Source: Chara braunii
Lineage: Eukaryota; Streptophyta; Charophyceae; Charales; Characeae
NCBI GenBank assembly: GCA_003427395.1
Contig: BFEA01000076.1
Coordinates: 1,912,718-1,976,717, forward strand
Reading direction: 5' to 3'
Length of the DNA stretch: 64,000 nucleotides
The notes beneath the pieces were generated by a model. The model had not been told where the DNA came from and did not search any database. It saw nothing but the letters and a program-made list of their open reading frames with translations. Shown here piece by piece: positions 10,262 to 20,000 of this stretch. Every line of letters begins with the position of its first letter. Position 1 is the stretch's first letter. A program made the translations under genes and the position numbers.

Positions 10262-10990
10262 GTAAAGAAACAGAGAGAGAGAGGAGGGAGAGGGGAGCGT
10301 AGGCTAGCTACTGCGTGTTCAGCATGCTTTCCGCTGGCGAGCCAGATCGTGCATGCGGCCAGCAGCATTGTCGACGGGAAACAACGGGAACTGCCGGAAG
10401 CGGACGAGCCAGAGAGAGAGAGAGAGGAGGGAGAGAAGAGCGTCGGCTCGCTACTGCGCGAACAGCACGTTTTTCGCTGGCGAGCCAGACCGTGCATGCG
10501 GCCAGGAGCGTTGTCGACGGAAAACAATGGAAACTGCCGGAAGCAGACGAGCCAGAGAGAGAGAGAGGAGGGAGAGATGAGCGTCGGCGCACGACCAGCA
10601 CGCTTTTCGCTGGCGAGCCAGACCGTGCATGCGGCCAGGAGCGTTGTCGACGGGAAACGATGGGAACTGCCGGAAGCGGACGAGCCAGAGAGAGAGAGAG
10701 GAGGGAGAGAAGAGTGTCAGCTAGCTACTGCGTGTTCAGCACGCTTTCCGCTGGCGAGCCAGACCGTGCATGTGGCCAAGAGCGTTGTCGACGGGAAACG
10801 ACGGGAACTGCCGGAGGCGGACGAGCCAGAGAGAGAGAAAGAGGAGGGAGAGAAGAGCGTCGACCGGCTACTACATGACCAGCACGCTTTCGCTGGCCGA
10901 CCTGGCTGCGCGCGCGCGTGGTCGACGGGAACGCAAGCGGGATGGCAACTACAGGATACACTGAGGGTGAGTGAACCAGGGAGAGAGAGA
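10262..10990. repeat. Tandem array of five ~125-150-bp units, each with a GA run
   Basis: Each unit has an agagagag-gagggag run, then gcgtcggct, gctggcgagccagaccgtg, gcggccag, and gttgtcgacgggaaac. The tcgacgg anchor lies at 10371, 10514, 10647, 10798 and 10922, so the period varies from about 124 to 151 bp, mostly through GA-run length and small indels. The last unit is the most diverged. The frame 10187-11077 stays open across it, but this is the usual result of a stop-free repeat unit and the Arg/Glu composition gives no support for a gene. Confidence 0.85.
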
Positions 10991-11569
10991 GAGAGAGGAG
11001 GGAGAGGAGCGGACCCTGTCGGGAATGTGGTCAGACCCATTGAAGACACCGACGGGCCGAGAACGAGTGGAAGGTGATAGAGTTTAGAGCAAAAGGGAAG
11101 CAGGTCATAGGTCCGCTTGGAGTCGTGTTTGCTGCTTGGGTCGCCCGACCACCGCTGAGAGGAGAGAAAAAGAGAGAGAGAGAGAGGGAGGGGGGGGAAC
11201 AAGGGAGAAGCCGGTACAGCTCGCCATCGCTGTTGAAGTCCCCGGAAAAAGTTCTTTCCTGACTATTCTTCGCTACTTAAACCATCTTGCGGCGATTATT
11301 TTTATGCTCGTCTCTCTACTTGGGAAGGGTCGTGGAAAACAAGTTTCTTTCCTGTAGATAGCTGGCTCATCCTGCCCTTTTGTGGACAGCGCTCAGCTGG
11401 CGGCGACCTCGAGAAGGCCTCTCTCTCGGGTTGGCCAGAGTGGAGGGGGCGCCCTTCTTGCGAAAGGGGCTCAAGGACTGGTCGGCGAACGGGGACTCAG
11501 CGCCGAGACTATCCTCGTGAGGGTCGATCTGTTTTCCTGAAGTGATGTGCTGTTGGGTCCGGGGAGGGT
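10991..11569. other. No gene recognised
   Basis: This stretch contains a GA microsatellite at about 11169-11186 and unremarkable single-copy-looking sequence. Frames in it are short and without recognisable motifs. Confidence 0.5.
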
Positions 11570-12120
11570 CCAAAAAGGGAAGTTCGTAGCTTTATGCAGT
11601 TGAGTCTGTCTGAAGCAGCTAAAAGCAAAAAGGGGGGGGGTTGAAGCCGCATGCTGCTGAGTCTGTCTAAGGCAGCTACAAAAAGGGGGTCCTGTCTGTT
11701 TCAAAGGCTATAAGTTGTTTCTGTCTGCTGCAGCTACAAAGAATGAGGTGGTTTGATGTTTTGTCTGTTGAGTCTGTCTGAGACAGGCAAGGAAAAGGGG
11801 TCCTGTCTGTTTCGAATGCTGTAAGTGTTTTCTGTGCACAGCAGCTACACAGAAGGAGGTGGTTTGGGGTTCTGTCTGTTGAGTCTGTCTGAGACAGGCA
11901 AGGAAAAGGAGTCCTGTCTGTTTCGAATGCTGTAAGTGTTTTCTGTCCGCAGCAGCTACAAAGAAGGAGGTGGTTTGGTGTTCTGTCTGTTTCGCAGCTA
12001 CAAGCCGTTGAGTCTGCCTGAGGCAGCTACGAAAAGGAGAGTCTTTTTTTGGTTTGGCGTCCTGTCTGTTTCTAAGCTACAAGCCTCTTGGTCTGCCTAA
12101 AGCAGCCACTGGAAGGCGTT
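11570..12120. repeat. 111-bp tandem array with nested gagtctgtctgaggcagctac sub-repeats
   Basis: The string tcctgtctgt starts at 11690, 11801 and 11912, exactly 111 bp apart, and again at 12060 after an insertion. Each unit contains two related halves built on gagtctgtctga and (a)gcagctaca. The half-unit gtctgtctgagacaggc is nearly self-complementary and could form a short hairpin. No coding frame is kept in phase across units. Confidence 0.85.
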
Positions 12121-13500
12121 TTTTCCCCTGAAGGACCGTTCGTTTTTCCGGGTATGCCGTCGAGTCCGACATCGGTGTAGGCTACTAACCAACTTGGCCT
12201 CTCCGATTTAGGCTCGTTCTCGGGCTCTGTACCAGTGTCATCAGTTACGTGCCAACCGCCTTTCGAGGTGTAACAGTTGGGGGATGAATGGCCTGGGCGA
12301 CCAGCTACTCGAAGTGAGCTTTCGAGCCCTGGGTCGTCGAGTTTTTTTTCTTTTTTTAACGGAATACCAGTGTGACTGGCAGTCGCGGTCCAATCTGTCG
12401 AAGACGAATCCCAGCATGAACCAAGGGCTTTGAGAGAGCTCCTCGAATGGAGTGAAATACTCCGCATCCCGAGTTGCCAGGATAGATCGATGACTAGATC
12501 ACACCGGTACCCGACAAAAAGGCCGGCCTTATTAATTTTCACAAAGGGCCAGGTACCAGGGCGCTGCAAAAGGCCCGGTGCTCGACAAAAAGGCCCCCTT
12601 GGCAAGTAACTTTTCGGGCACCAAATAAGCCCGGGCCTAGGTTCGGGAGGAGGCTCGGTACCGGGGCGCTGTAAGTTTCTCGATAGCGCCCGACACTTGG
12701 GAGGTTGAGGCCACAATTGAGGCATGTGAAGCCGGGCCCAACAAACTATATAAGCCCAGCTGGGCCCGCATCGGATGCGCATAAGAAAGGCGCACTGGGC
12801 TGGCGCACGAGTGCTGGCTCAAGGAGGGCTGGTGCCGGCACACGGGAGTGTGCTGGTGGTCCCTTGGGGCACGAGCCCCCGATCTGGGGCGTTCGGAACG
12901 TACCTGTTGCTGCGTACGCACCAGCGAACTGGGACAATAGTGCTCGGTGGCCTACGCACAGCAACGGGGGAAAGCTCCTCAATCTCGCATGAAGAGGCGC
13001 ACGCGTTCTCGCACTAGCTGGTGCGAGGAAGCGGGGTGGTATCCCGTCGACGACCGTAGCCCGCAGGCACGAACTAACGAGCAGGGAAGATGTGCGCCAA
13101 AAAGGCACGACCTTCGGGCGCACAGGGGGGGTGTCAAGCAGCGAACAAATTAGCGACTGCCGGCTGGCGGATGTGCGGGCACTCGGAAGCCAACTCTCGA
13201 TCGTGCGTACATTATCGCGGTCGGGACAGTTAGCGAGCATACGATCTGAACGGTGCGCCAAAACTCCCACTTCCCCCTTGTACGGGAGGGGGGGAGCGTT
13301 CCTGTTCTTCGAGGATGAATCGAGCCTACACGCATTGAGCCCAGCACCAAGTTGCAGTTGAGCTTGAATCGGTCGATGGAGGAGGGCCAAGAGGGTGAAA
13401 GAACATCACGCACAGAAAGATCGGGGAAAGAGGAGATCGCGGACAGACCTACGGACGAATGGGTACATCACGGATCGAAAAGACACAATCAGCCAAACTT
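12121..13500. other. No gene recognised; TATA-like site and palindrome at 12746-12765
   Basis: A minus-strand open frame of 236 codons covers 12072-12782, but its sequence shows no domain, signal or conserved pattern and it overlaps the 111-bp array, so I do not call it. The element ctatataagc at 12746-12755 is followed directly by the perfect 12-bp palindrome gcccagctgggc (12754-12765). This could be a promoter, for example of an LTR, but nothing downstream supports a transcript. Confidence 0.45.
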
Positions 13501-13517
13501 CGCAGGCATTCACCCTC

Positions 13518-13628
13518 AGATCCCGCGCACCGATCTGTCTCACGGATCTGTCACAATGACCCGACGCACAGATCAGACGCACGGATCTGTCACACAGATC
13601 AGGCGCACGGATCATACACGCTGATCAA
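13518..13628. repeat. Short degenerate repeat of gatctgtcac / acagatca
   Basis: The strings cacggatctgtc and cacagatcagg alternate several times within about 110 bp, so the block contains both direct and inverted copies of gatctg. It has the look of a collapsed satellite. It has no apparent gene content. Confidence 0.6.
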
Positions 13629-14177
13629 ATGGGACATGTATTTGATCTTACCAATCGCCACAGGGGCAACATCTCCATGTACTTGGTCGTGGCCGCTGAT
13701 GCCAAACCGTTGCATTGTCAACCCATAGCTAATCGTAGCTGTGTGATCGTAGCCAGGGCGATGAGCGCCAACTTGGAGTAGGGGTGGTGCATACGATTGA
13801 GACCACGAGCCAAGCGAACGACCGTACGAACCGAGCGCGCGACAGTTGGGACATAGCGCACTTTACACGAGCTGGCGCACTGACTTGGGCGATCACGGAA
13901 AACCGCGAGCATCGACGAGTTAACTGGGGGGGTACATTGGAGCAGATTCGGTGTATGAACACGTGTACCTGTGCGCAGTCACCGACACCGTCACCTCTGC
14001 TACTCCCTAACGAGATTTGGATGGCATGATCGCGTGCGCGTGCTGATGGCGTCGCTCTTGATAGGGTTGCTACGTCATCGGCTCCTCCTCTCCCCTTCAT
14101 GGCTCTGTCGTGAATGCATCAGGTCCCTGCGCATAGTCGAATGCATCAGCAGAGCGAAGACAACCTACTAAACGCGG
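13629..14177. other. No gene recognised, upstream of the rRNA-derived block
   Basis: Mixed-composition sequence with short overlapping frames only. The octamer gaatgcat occurs twice at about 14112-14147. Nothing here resembles neighbouring rRNA domains, so the rRNA similarity starts abruptly at about 14178. Confidence 0.5.
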
Positions 14178-14319
14178 GAAAATGGCGAGAGTGATCTCTT
14201 AAGGCAGAAGGCAGTGAAATGCCTCATCATCTACCTCATGGTTGTCGATAGCGCGGTCGACATTTGGGTAGTGACGCGCATGAATGGATTAATGAGATTC
14301 GTACTGTCCGTATCTACCA
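14178..14319 (+). rRNA. Degenerate 28S rRNA fragment F1 (pseudogene; domain IV segment with insertion)
   Basis: The order of words matches a highly conserved segment of eukaryotic large-subunit rRNA: tctcttaagg, aaatgcctc, catcta, tagtgacgcgcatgaatgg, attaatgagatt, actgtcc and tatctac. About 30 extra bases (from about 14234) split the catcta and tagtgacg words, which are nearly adjacent in functional rRNA. There are many other substitutions, so it cannot be functional rRNA. It runs head-to-tail into F2. Recognition is from memory of the universal 28S sequence, not from an alignment. Confidence 0.8.
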
Positions 14320-14491
14320 CGCGGGGCGGGGATAACTATGACTCTCTTAACGTGGCGGAGTACCTCATCATCTACTTAGTAACGTCCAAGAAGGGATTGA
14401 CGAGAATCCCACTGTCCCTATCTACCTTCCTACGAAACCATAGCTGAAGGAACGGGCCTGGGAGGATCGGCAGGGGAAGAACAAACCGCGC
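14320..14491 (+). rRNA. Degenerate 28S rRNA fragment F2 (pseudogene)
   Basis: Starting with gataactatgactctcttaa (14331-14350), the fragment goes on through cctcatcatcta, cgagaatcccactgtcccta (14401-14420), tctacc, cgaaacca, gaaggaacgggcctggg and ggcaggggaagaac. This is the same large-subunit segment as in F1 but extends further 3'. The word after cttaa, gtagcc in functional rRNA, is changed. It starts where F1 ends, so the two form a direct tandem pair of the same rRNA segment instead of a normal rDNA order. Confidence 0.85.
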
Positions 14492-14838
14492 GGGAAGCAG
14501 GAACTTACGCGGGGAAAGCTGATGCGCGCGTGGGAAGCTGCCACGGGGGGCGAAAGCTGCGCGACGCGGCGAAGCTCGCGCTTACGTCGGGAGAGCTGCT
14601 GCGCATGGATAGAAACAAGTTGCGAGCGAGTTAGGCGAGCGTAGATATGAACATGAGACAAAGGAGAGAGAGAGAGAGAGAGGGAGAAAGGAGCACCGCG
14701 AGGCTGCGCAAGTGGGAAAGAAGTTGTGCAAACGTCCGCGCGAAGTGAACGGGGCACGCGCACGAAAAAGAGGGAGAGGCACAACCAGCATACGCACCTG
14801 GACGCGATCATGCACTGGGATCATTTCGCTTTTCGAAG

Positions 14839-14892
<54 letters not shown>
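14492..14892. other. Spacer between rRNA fragments, with gggaaagctg-like repeats and two GA microsatellites
   Basis: Short words such as gcgggaagc, ggggaaagctg and gaagctgc recur in 14490-14600. They resemble the gcggggaaag end of the rRNA segment and may be decayed copies of it. GA runs lie at about 14662-14682 and 14839-14891, the second being 50 bp long and ending just before F3. I see no gene. Confidence 0.55.
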
Positions 14893-14896
<4 letters not shown>

Positions 14897-15300
14897 ACTG
14901 GCGCGAAGGGGACGTTGACGCAGTGTGATTTCTGCCCAGTACTCTGAATGTCAAAATGGCGAAATTCAACCAAGCGGGGGTGAATGGCGGAAGTAACAGT
15001 GACTCTCATAAGGTGGCCAATTGCCATTAGTGCCGCACTTGAATGGATTAACGAGATTCCCACTGTCCCTATCTACCGTTCCATGAGATCACAACCGGAG
15101 GAACGGGCTTAAGATGGATTAACGAGATTCCCACTGTCCCTATCTACCGTTCCATGAGATCACAACCGGAGGAACGGGCTTAAGANACAACCGGAGGAAC
15201 GGGCTTAAGATGGATTAACGAGATTCCCACTGTCCCTATCTACCGTTCCATGAGATCACAACCGGAGGAACGGGCTTAAGAGAATCAGCGGGAAACGAAG
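14893..15300 (+). rRNA. Degenerate 28S rRNA fragment F3 (pseudogene, longest; internal 71-bp repeat and one N)
   Basis: It begins further 5' than F1 and F2, with gagaactggcgcg, gacgttgacgcagtgtgatt and tctgcccagtactctgaatg, then gaaattcaaccaagcg, ggcggaagtaac, gtgactctcataagg, and attaacgagattcccactgt. All these words occur in the same order in eukaryotic 28S rRNA, with a deletion after the first word. From 15043 a 71-bp piece (atggattaacg to gggcttaag) is repeated at 15114 and 15210, and an N at 15186 sits in the repeat, so the third copy may be an assembly artefact. It ends with gaatcagcgggaaacgaag. Confidence 0.88.
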
Positions 15301-15332
15301 CAAACGCCACGTCATCTAGTTAGTCGAGAAGG
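15301..15332 (+). rRNA. 28S rRNA fragment F4, start of another copy
   Basis: Directly after F3, the bases acgccacgtcatctagttag resemble the atgcctcgtcatctaattag word of 28S rRNA, the same word that occurs earlier inside the other fragments. The match stops after about 30 bases. This is a short match, supported mainly by its position in a head-to-tail series. Confidence 0.5.
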
Positions 15333-15417
15333 TGTGTGCCCGATCGGCGGATCCAGCAACCGGGCCCGCTGGTGGGGGGGGGCGCGGATGAGCCTGGCTT
15401 CCCACACTTGCCGCTAG
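15333..15417. other. Short unassigned spacer
   Basis: G-rich sequence between the last rRNA-like piece and the gaccagatcg repeat; no feature seen. Confidence 0.4.
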
Positions 15418-15562
15418 ACCAGACCAGACCCGGCCGGATCAGACCAGATCAGATCGGACCAGACCGGATCGGAACAGACCAGACCAGACGGCACCAAATC
15501 GGACCAGAACAGGCCAGACCAGACATGACCAGATCGGACCATACCGGACTAGACCGGGCTCA
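15418..15562. repeat. Degenerate ~10-bp repeat (gaccagatcg)n
   Basis: Variants of gaccagacc, gatcagacca and gatcggacca follow each other for about 145 bp, with a period of 5 or 10 bp. This is simple-sequence expansion. The open frame through it (RPDQIGPDRIG-like) is a by-product of the repeat. Confidence 0.8.
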
Positions 15563-17030
15563 AAACACACCTGATCGAACAGACCGGGACCGTCTTTTCC
15601 TACAGCCGAACGGACCTCAGATCAGAACCCGGACTCATATCAAGAATCGGGCCTCAATGGGCCCGCAGCGCCGCTTCGGACTCGGAGGGCTCTGGAACAA
15701 TCCCTTGGGACCAATGGAAGCGGTACCGATGACACCTCGCCGATGGCGGGATCCAGCGAAGAATACCGACACGTTCAATCTCAACACAAACCGGACCCCT
15801 GGAGTGGCAAGAGGGAGTTTGCCCTGGGAGGGGATGTAGCGTGTCTGCGCTGATCTTATTGACTAAAAAAAAAAAAACAATTTGCTCGTTCTCTCTACAT
15901 TTTAGTGAGACGTCCAGTTCACGCATCGTTTTCATATCTGACTCGATGGCGGATTTTGCAGGTTACAAGAGCCCCGATCGTCCCTCCCGCGGGTGACAGA
16001 CGCGGAGCGACAGACAGGGTTCGGTCGGTGTGCCAGCAGAACACTTCTACCGGTCGACAACGGTGTCCGACTTTCATCTAGGAAATTCAGGGATCGAGGC
16101 CAGCGGGCGACGGCGTGGGAGTATTGGAGCAGTCTGAAGAGGCCGAGGGGTCGAGGGTCTGGTGTGGCTATCCCCCTTGGCTTTACTATTTGTCGCGCCC
16201 AGGTCTGATAGGTGGGGCTAAAGGGGTGTCAGGGGTTCCTCCCCCTCCTCCCGTTTTGTTTGTTAGTTAGTTATTTCTATTATTTTTCTTGCCCTTTTGC
16301 GTTTGGTCCAGTTTTCTTCCCAGGACTAGTACTTGTTCCAGTGTCGGGTCTGAAACCGGTATCAGAATCAACGGGCGTAGTCCGGTTGACGTACCCATGA
16401 GTTGTTGGAACACGGACCTTACGGGGTGCCAATGACTCTCCCCTCCCCGTAAGTACCGCGTTCGTGCTCCGTTTTTATTTTTATTCCCTCTTCTAACCGG
16501 TCTCATTTCTAGGATGCGACATTGGTGCCGAGATCAAGACCAGGCTCTCTCGCCAGCGAGCCTAACTCAATCGGTACACCTCGAAACTATAGAAATATAG
16601 GCCCAAGTTCAAACTCCGGCAGAGTTGATAGATAAAATACTACCATTCTGAATTGCTTACGGGAGGTCAGTTCAGCGATAGTATCTCAAGGTCGTCGACC
16701 TTTTTGTAGGACGTGGGAGGACCTTGAGCACGCGCCTCTTTAGGCGGGCCTGTTTGGGTTCCTGCGTGGTCGGGATGTTGGCGAAACTCCTCCATTTTGC
16801 CCGTCTTGAAAGTCGGACTGAGGGATTTAACGTGCATGCGAGCCAGTGGGTAATCAGCCCACAAGACGAAGGAAGCCTGAGTGGCATGGGCCCTTTACAT
16901 TTACGCCTTCCTCCACCCACGATTTGCCGGGAAAGTTTTTGAGCGGGAGGCACGAAACGACAATTTATTCCCCCATGTTCTAGCGAAAGATTCCTTTTGA
17001 TTTTGCACACTGGCATGCTATGTGAGTTCA
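15563..17030. other. No gene recognised
   Basis: Unique-looking sequence with short frames. A run of twelve A lies near 15866. The string gacattggtgccgagatcaa at about 16519-16538 resembles an LTR end plus primer binding site, but I found neither a second LTR nor any pol frame to support this. Nothing else stands out. Confidence 0.45.
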
Positions 17031-17035
17031 AATCC

Positions 17036-17104
17036 AGTGGCCCGACTCAGTTGGAAAGGCACTCAAGTGGCATTCAGAAGGTCTTGGGCTCAATCCCCAT
17101 TCAC
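17036..17104 (+). ncRNA. tRNA-like segment, probable tRNA-derived SINE head or tRNA pseudogene
   Basis: The sequence cgactcagttgg (about 17041-17052) fits the tRNA A box, and gggctcaatcccc (about 17086-17098) fits the B box at about 9 of 11 positions, at a tRNA-like distance. The intervening part aaggcactcaagtgg and cattcagaaggtc resembles a D-arm to anticodon-arm stretch, but the acceptor ends do not pair well. Pol III transcribed SINEs start with such tRNA-derived heads. I could not find a tail repeat or target duplications to complete a SINE. Confidence 0.4.
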
Positions 17105-18160
17105 CTCGTATACACGGGGGAGCTTGGTGCCCGCCACGTAGAGATATGCCATCGTGGCATTGAAAAGATTGTTGTAGGTGCAGTTGAGGCAGCAACCAGT
17201 TAGGCTGATGTTGCTTCAGTCGTGCGCTTGTTGGTCTTGACAGGTGAGTCAAATCCTGCGGTTGGTGGGGGTGTTGCAACTGGGAACCTTTTCTACATCT
17301 GTTGCTGTGTAATTCCAGTTGCGGTTACTATTACCTTTTTCATTAGTGCGTCTCAAGTAACTGCGAGATTGCCAGTTGTCGTACTGCTTTGACTATGGTC
17401 ACGGCCAGAAGGGCTGTTGTTATGATTGGTCCAGAGGCTGGGTTCGTTGGCGAAGTCGCAAATAGCTACTACAGGGGTGCTCTATTCGAATGCAGTTTTT
17501 TTGGCTGTAGCTGCAGTTCGATTAGAGATCGAGGTGATGTAACTTTAAAGTGGTAATCTGGTTTTGCATGGGGTCATCGCTGCAACTTGGAGGACCATCA
17601 GGGTGCTATTGCTCTGCGTCACGACCTCAGTTCGACCATTTTACTGCGCTTATAGGCCGCCATTGCAGGGCCCTTAGGCGCATCGAGAAAAGAAGGCCCT
17701 CTTACGCGAGTCTGAGTGCACCTTTCTTGTATCTGAGTGACTTAATCCCCCTTCTTTTGTCCTTCTTACTCTCAGTCTAGTTTCTGGTTTGGAGAGGAGG
17801 GCGGTAGGCGGGATTGAAACCCGTAATCCGTGCCAAGGCCTTTGTGGGAGGTTCGCCCCATTGATTGCGGGAGCTCTGTCGAAACCCGGGTGAGGTTCTG
17901 GAGGCAGGGAACTGACAGATGTACCTTCTCCTGCCTGTGTGAACCCACTATACCCTTAGCTACACCTTTCTAGTTTGATTAAGAGATATGCATGTGTTCC
18001 CTTATGACGTTGGTTTCTTTTCAGGACTCAATCAGACGAAATGAAAGGAATGCATGTGTAAATCTCAAGTTTCTTTTTATTTTGACCGAAAACATACTAA
18101 GGGACGAACTGGGGGAAGGTGGGAGGAAGGCAGTATTGCATGCATTTGATCAGGTCAACC
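17105..18160. other. No gene recognised
   Basis: Moderately A/T-rich sequence with short frames only, following the tRNA-like segment. Part of it could be the body of a SINE or the edge of the hairpin array, but no repeated unit is visible in this interval. Confidence 0.45.
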
Positions 18161-18930
18161 AAGGACTGAGCATTGTTTCTATGCTGAATGTTCCAGTGCT
18201 ATATTTATTGGATGTTTTCTGAAGGACCAGATATTGTTTCTAAGTTGAATGGTCTGGTTGCCGTGTTTATTTCTGAGGGGTTGCTTGGCTGATCTTCGAT
18301 ACCAAGAATTGTTTTCAAGCTAAATGGCTTGGTCCGTCTATTTCTTTTGGGGTTTCCGACTGAGGTTGGGTTAAAAGGCCCAACTTCATGCTTTGAGTGA
18401 TCTAGGATAGGCCGAACATTGTTTTTAAGCTGAATTGTTGAGTCCCTTGTTTCATTTTTAGGAAGGATTTTGGTGGAAGGCTAATAATTGTTTTTAAGCT
18501 AAATGGTTTAGCCTGAAACGACTCACAAATATGAACTGAGTATAACTGGAAGTATTTTATGAAACTTTTTATCTATATTTGCATGTGAAGAGGCGACCTG
18601 ACATTGTTTCTAAGTTGAATGGTCCAGCCTTAAGCCATATCACTAAGAAGAGAAGGGAAAATAAAGAGTATAATTGGCAGTAATTTGGGCAAACTAAGCA
18701 TTGTTTCGAAGCTGAATGGCTTAGTCCCCTTCCCATATTTCTTTTCTTTTGAAGATAAGTTAGAGAGTTATTAAAATTTGGATATTTAGATAGCTTAGGG
18801 CGACTACGCATATTTTTAAAGTTGAATGACCTAGTCACACACCCAAAGAAGATAAAAGTAGTTGTGCAACATGTTCGTGTACATTTCAAGGCATGGTAGG
18901 CATTGTTTCTAGTCTAGCGCCGTGTCATAT
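18160..18930. repeat. Irregular array of eight or nine hairpins sharing a constant core, with covarying arms
   Basis: The core attgtttctaagctgaatgg recurs with small changes about every 60-115 bp. It is flanked by short arms that differ between copies but pair within each copy: actg/cagt (18165, 18194), accaga/tctggt (18226, 18253), accaag/cttggt (18301, 18328), aggctaa/ttagcct (18478, 18508), aggc-gacc/ggtc-ca-gcct (18591, 18621), actaagc/gcttagt (18693, 18719) and gacta/tagtc (18802, 18832). Copies near 18410 and 18896 pair poorly. The outer bases att and aat of the core can extend the stem. The spacer sequence between copies is unrelated. I do not recognise this family. Confidence 0.8.
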
Positions 18931-19139
18931 GTAAGCTGGTATAAGGGATGAATCATCTGAAATTTTAATGAACTATATTATGAGGAATCAACTTCGGGTC
19001 TGGTGAAAGTATTTACCATTGTGGTATGGACTTTCATGCGGTTGAGTGTGAGCTCTACGTAGCATGAGTTTCAATTTGATAGGTAGTTGCTTTAAATGCT
19101 CGCCACGTGCTGAAGCTGTAGGAGTTCAATTCCTGCATT
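18931..19139. other. A/T-rich spacer
   Basis: Sequence between the hairpin array and the 120-bp array, with no gene and no repeat unit visible. It ends with a B-box-like word, ggagttcaattcc, which does not fold as a tRNA. Confidence 0.4.
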
Positions 19140-19765
19140 TTTTTCAGTTAACTTTATTTTACTTAGTCAAATTTTTGCATTTTTCAGGATAATTTATTTT
19201 ACTTGAATCTGTATAAATTTTCGTTATGGGAAGCGCTGCCGAAATTTCTACAAAATGAAGGAGTTAGGCAAACTTTGACTTTTCAACGTTGAACTGTTGT
19301 CTGAATTATATCTGGCTTAGTAGAAATCTCGAAAGCCTTTTTTTCTAGAGGAAGTGTTGCCCGAATCTTTACTAATTCAGGGAGTTCGACAAAATTAAAC
19401 TTTGAGAAGTCATAATTATCTTTTCGGATTTTGTTTTGTATGAATTTTGGAATGACACTTCTTTAGAGGGAGTACTGCCGAAATTTTTACAAATCTAAAA
19501 AGTTGGTTACAATTTGTCTTTGGCAGAAACTGAAATCTCATTTCGAGTTCTTACCTGACTTCGTACAAATCTAGAAAACCTTCTTTTCTAGGGGAAGTGC
19601 TGCCCAAATTTTTACTAATTAAGGGAGTTAAACAAAATTTGACCCTCTAAATTGAGGACTATTTCAGTTTTTATATTCAGATGAGTATAAATTTTGAAAA
19701 GGTACTTTTCCTACAGGAAGCGCTGCCGAAATTCTCTTGGTTTAAAAGAGTTAGACTACATAGTA
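19140..19765. repeat. 120-bp tandem repeat, five diverged units
   Basis: The marker gaag(c/t)gctgccgaaattt begins at about 19230, 19350, 19470, 19592 and 19714, so the period is 120-123 bp. Alternate units look more alike in the spacer (ctagaggaagtg in some, tatgggaagcg in others), hinting at an older 240-bp higher-order unit. Units are A/T-rich and non-coding. The array begins shortly after the hairpin array and ends at the gttcgcattaag block. Confidence 0.8.
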
Positions 19766-20000
19766 CCGTGTTCGCATTAAGAGGCGAATGCGAACATGTT
19801 CGCCCGAATGCGAACTCGCGCCCAAAACCCTCCGAGCGCAAACATAAAAAATATTAAAAAAAAAGTTCTCAGAAAACTCTGAAAAAAAAAATATGTTACG
19901 TAAAATAACAATACAAGCAACTTTTGCCCTGAAGTCATGTACAAATTTGTAGCCAATCATGAGTTAAAAATTAAAAAGCGAAAAACAATATATATATATA
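19766..20000. other. gttcgc-rich block, possible outer terminal repeat of a larger DNA element
   Basis: The sequence at 19768-19815 contains gaatgcgaacatgttcgccc, and 22286-22350 contains gttcgtccgaacatgtttgc and cacgaacacgttcgcc in inverted orientation. The two could be the ends of one larger element enclosing 19766-22355, but the match is imperfect and no target duplication was verified. Confidence 0.4.

Noticed and set aside
10187-11077. 296-codon open frame
   Set aside because: It is created by a stop-free tandem repeat and has biased Arg/Glu composition.
12746-12755. Promoter (TATA) call
   Set aside because: A lone TATA-like word next to a palindrome, without any supported transcript or gene downstream; mentioned only within the region description.
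12072-12782. 236-codon minus-strand open frame
   Set aside because: It has no recognisable domain or conserved pattern and overlaps the 111-bp array; an open frame of this length can arise in GC-rich DNA.
14178-15332. R2- or R1-type retrotransposon body next to the rRNA fragments
   Set aside because: No RT or endonuclease frame exists between or beside the fragments; only the rRNA-like flanks are seen.
16505-16545. LTR end plus primer binding site (acattggtgccgagatc)
   Set aside because: The site does not match a tRNA 3' end that I recognise, and no second LTR, gag or pol is associated.
19085-19140. tRNA-like B box ggagttcaattcc
   Set aside because: The putative T stem does not pair in the canonical register and no D or anticodon arm is found.
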